Assembly (NCBI GenBank): GCA_965238155.1 | Contig: OZ250175.1 | Span: 1,674,001-1,738,000 of the forward strand | Direction of reading: 5' to 3' | Source of the DNA: BJGV01 sp964196335 | Lineage (GTDB): Bacteria > Pseudomonadota > Gammaproteobacteria > Burkholderiales > Nitrosomonadaceae | DNA length: 64,000 nucleotides | Shown: piece after piece, positions 63,383 through 64,000 of the stretch | Position numbering within the stretch: the first letter of the stretch is position 1 | Layout: each line of letters opens with the position of its first letter | Translations under genes and position numbers: made by a program | The notes under the pieces: generated by a model | Told to the model about the DNA's origin: nothing | Seen by the model: the letters and a program-made list of their open reading frames with translations, nothing else | The model's database searches: none

Positions 63383-64000
63383 TTATCTATTAATCACCCC
63401 TGGCTCAATACTACCTGAAGCTGAAGTATTCTGTTTGTAGGGAGGCTCGTATTTCATTAAAATATCATAGTAAGCTCGGACAGACTCTGTTAAAAATACA
63501 GCCTCGCCACCTCGGGCATAACCATATTTTAATTTCTCAAAATGCTTGCTGTCACTTAATAGCGGAAGTGATCTTTTAAGATCCACCCATAAGTCCGGAC
63601 TCAATTTCATCCGTTGTGCAAGGATACGCGCGTCTTCTATATGTCCATAACCCTGATTATAAGCAGCTAATGCGATCCAGGTACGATCTGGCTCCACAAT
63701 ACGTGATGGCAAATTATCTTTTAGGATCAATAAATAACGTGCTCCGGCAAGTATACTTTGTCGTGCATCAAGGCGATCGGTAACTTTCATCCGATCAGCA
63801 GTATCTTCTGTCAACATCATGATGCCTCGTACATTAGTAGGTGAAGTTGCCATACGATCCCAATGAGATTCCTGATACGCTAAAGCAGCAATCAACCGCC
63901 AATCTATTTTTGTAATTTCCTCAGCTTGATAAAAATAATTACGCAAATTTGGTAGCAACGTATGTGTTTTTTCTAAGAATTTATTTATATCTTCTTGTCC
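63383..64000 (-). CDS. mltF: Membrane-bound lytic transglycosylase MltF, C-terminal part (5' end outside window)
   Basis: The frame is open to the window edge on the minus strand (205 residues visible), so the gene is cut. The visible part is the lysozyme-like catalytic domain: WRLIAALAYQESHWDRMATS with the catalytic Glu, GVRGIMML-like NVRGIMMLTEDTADRM, GARYLLIL and ALAAYNQGYGHIEDAR. MltF cleaves peptidoglycan to 1,6-anhydromuropeptides, feeding recycling by AmgK and MurU. The N-terminal solute-binding-like domain is outside the window. The TTG at complement 63958 is not the start. Confidence 0.9.
   Translation of the reverse strand, partial: GQEDINKFLEKTHTLLPNLRNYFYQAEEITKIDWRLIAALAYQESHWDRMATSPTNVRGIMMLTEDTADRMKVTDRLDARQSILAGARYLLILKDNLPSRIVEPDRTWIALAAYNQGYGHIEDARILAQRMKLSPDLWVDLKRSLPLLSDSKHFEKLKYGYARGGEAVFLTESVRAYYDILMKYEPPYKQNTSASGSIEPGVINR

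Noticed and set aside
1..64000. tRNA, rRNA, CRISPR, insertion sequences, prophage or integrated elements
   Set aside because: Spacers were scanned by eye for T-loop motifs, regular repeats, terminal inverted repeats and transposase or integrase frames; none was found. A tRNA or covariance-model search would be decisive.

Overview
This window is an AT-rich stretch of a bacterial chromosome. Gene content and order point to a Betaproteobacterium of the Nitrosomonadales type. The evidence is the block pyrH-frr-uppS-cdsA-dxr-rseP-bamA-fabZ-rnhB, the run dusB-fis-purH-purD-hemF, gmk-rpoZ-spoT, argD-argF-argG, a pyrophosphate-dependent phosphofructokinase beside a K+-independent H+-pyrophosphatase and adenylate kinase, and the divergent suhB / trmJ-iscR-iscS group. 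HemF, UbiH, UbiK and DsbB suggest aerobic respiration with ubiquinone. The assignment rests on synteny and protein motifs seen by eye, not on a database search.

Layout. 1-8983 (+): nucleotide metabolism, translation, isoprenoid and phospholipid genes, outer-membrane assembly and RNase HII. 9003-9465 (+): a frameshifted slyD-type FKBP. 12078-9515 (-): mutS, split by a one-base deletion. 12956-12150 (-) suhB, divergent from 13005-15650 (+) trmJ, iscR and iscS, followed by three small or membrane proteins. 35247-16917 (-): a long leftward series holding AmgK/MurU wall recycling, PepP, UbiH, DusB-Fis-PurH-PurD-HemF, an MCE lipid-transport-like cassette, an 800-base spacer with DnaA-box-like sites, adk, pfp and hppA. 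35347-44748 (+): ubiK, a frameshifted metH, and a three-gene operon of a glutamate-synthase-like FMN protein, an acetolactate-synthase-like enzyme and an aldehyde dehydrogenase. 51478-44871 (-): ExbB/ExbD, Trm112, an ADP-ribosylglycohydrolase, gmk-rpoZ-spoT and a STAS-like protein. 51803-64000 is mixed: xseA, an rRNA methyltransferase, dsbB, mlaA, murJ, rpsT, arginine biosynthesis, yajQ and mltF (cut by the window edge).

The most striking signal is absence. Two conserved loci that normally carry lipid A / Kdo genes are intact except for those genes: skp, lpxD, lpxA and lpxB are missing between bamA and rnhB (only fabZ remains), and lpxK and kdsB are missing around trm112. A glycosyltransferase-like N-terminal fragment lies in another spacer. 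Meanwhile BamA, RseP, MlaA, lipoproteins and peptidoglycan recycling are kept. This suggests a diderm cell that may have lost or greatly changed its lipopolysaccharide.

A second theme is gene damage or sequence error. mutS, metH and slyD each carry a one-base frameshift (two of them at C runs), and adk has AUA or AUU where AUG is expected. If real, loss of mismatch repair would explain homopolymer indels and suggests an eroding, perhaps host-associated genome; if not, these are consensus errors. No tRNA, rRNA, CRISPR array, insertion sequence or prophage was recognised.
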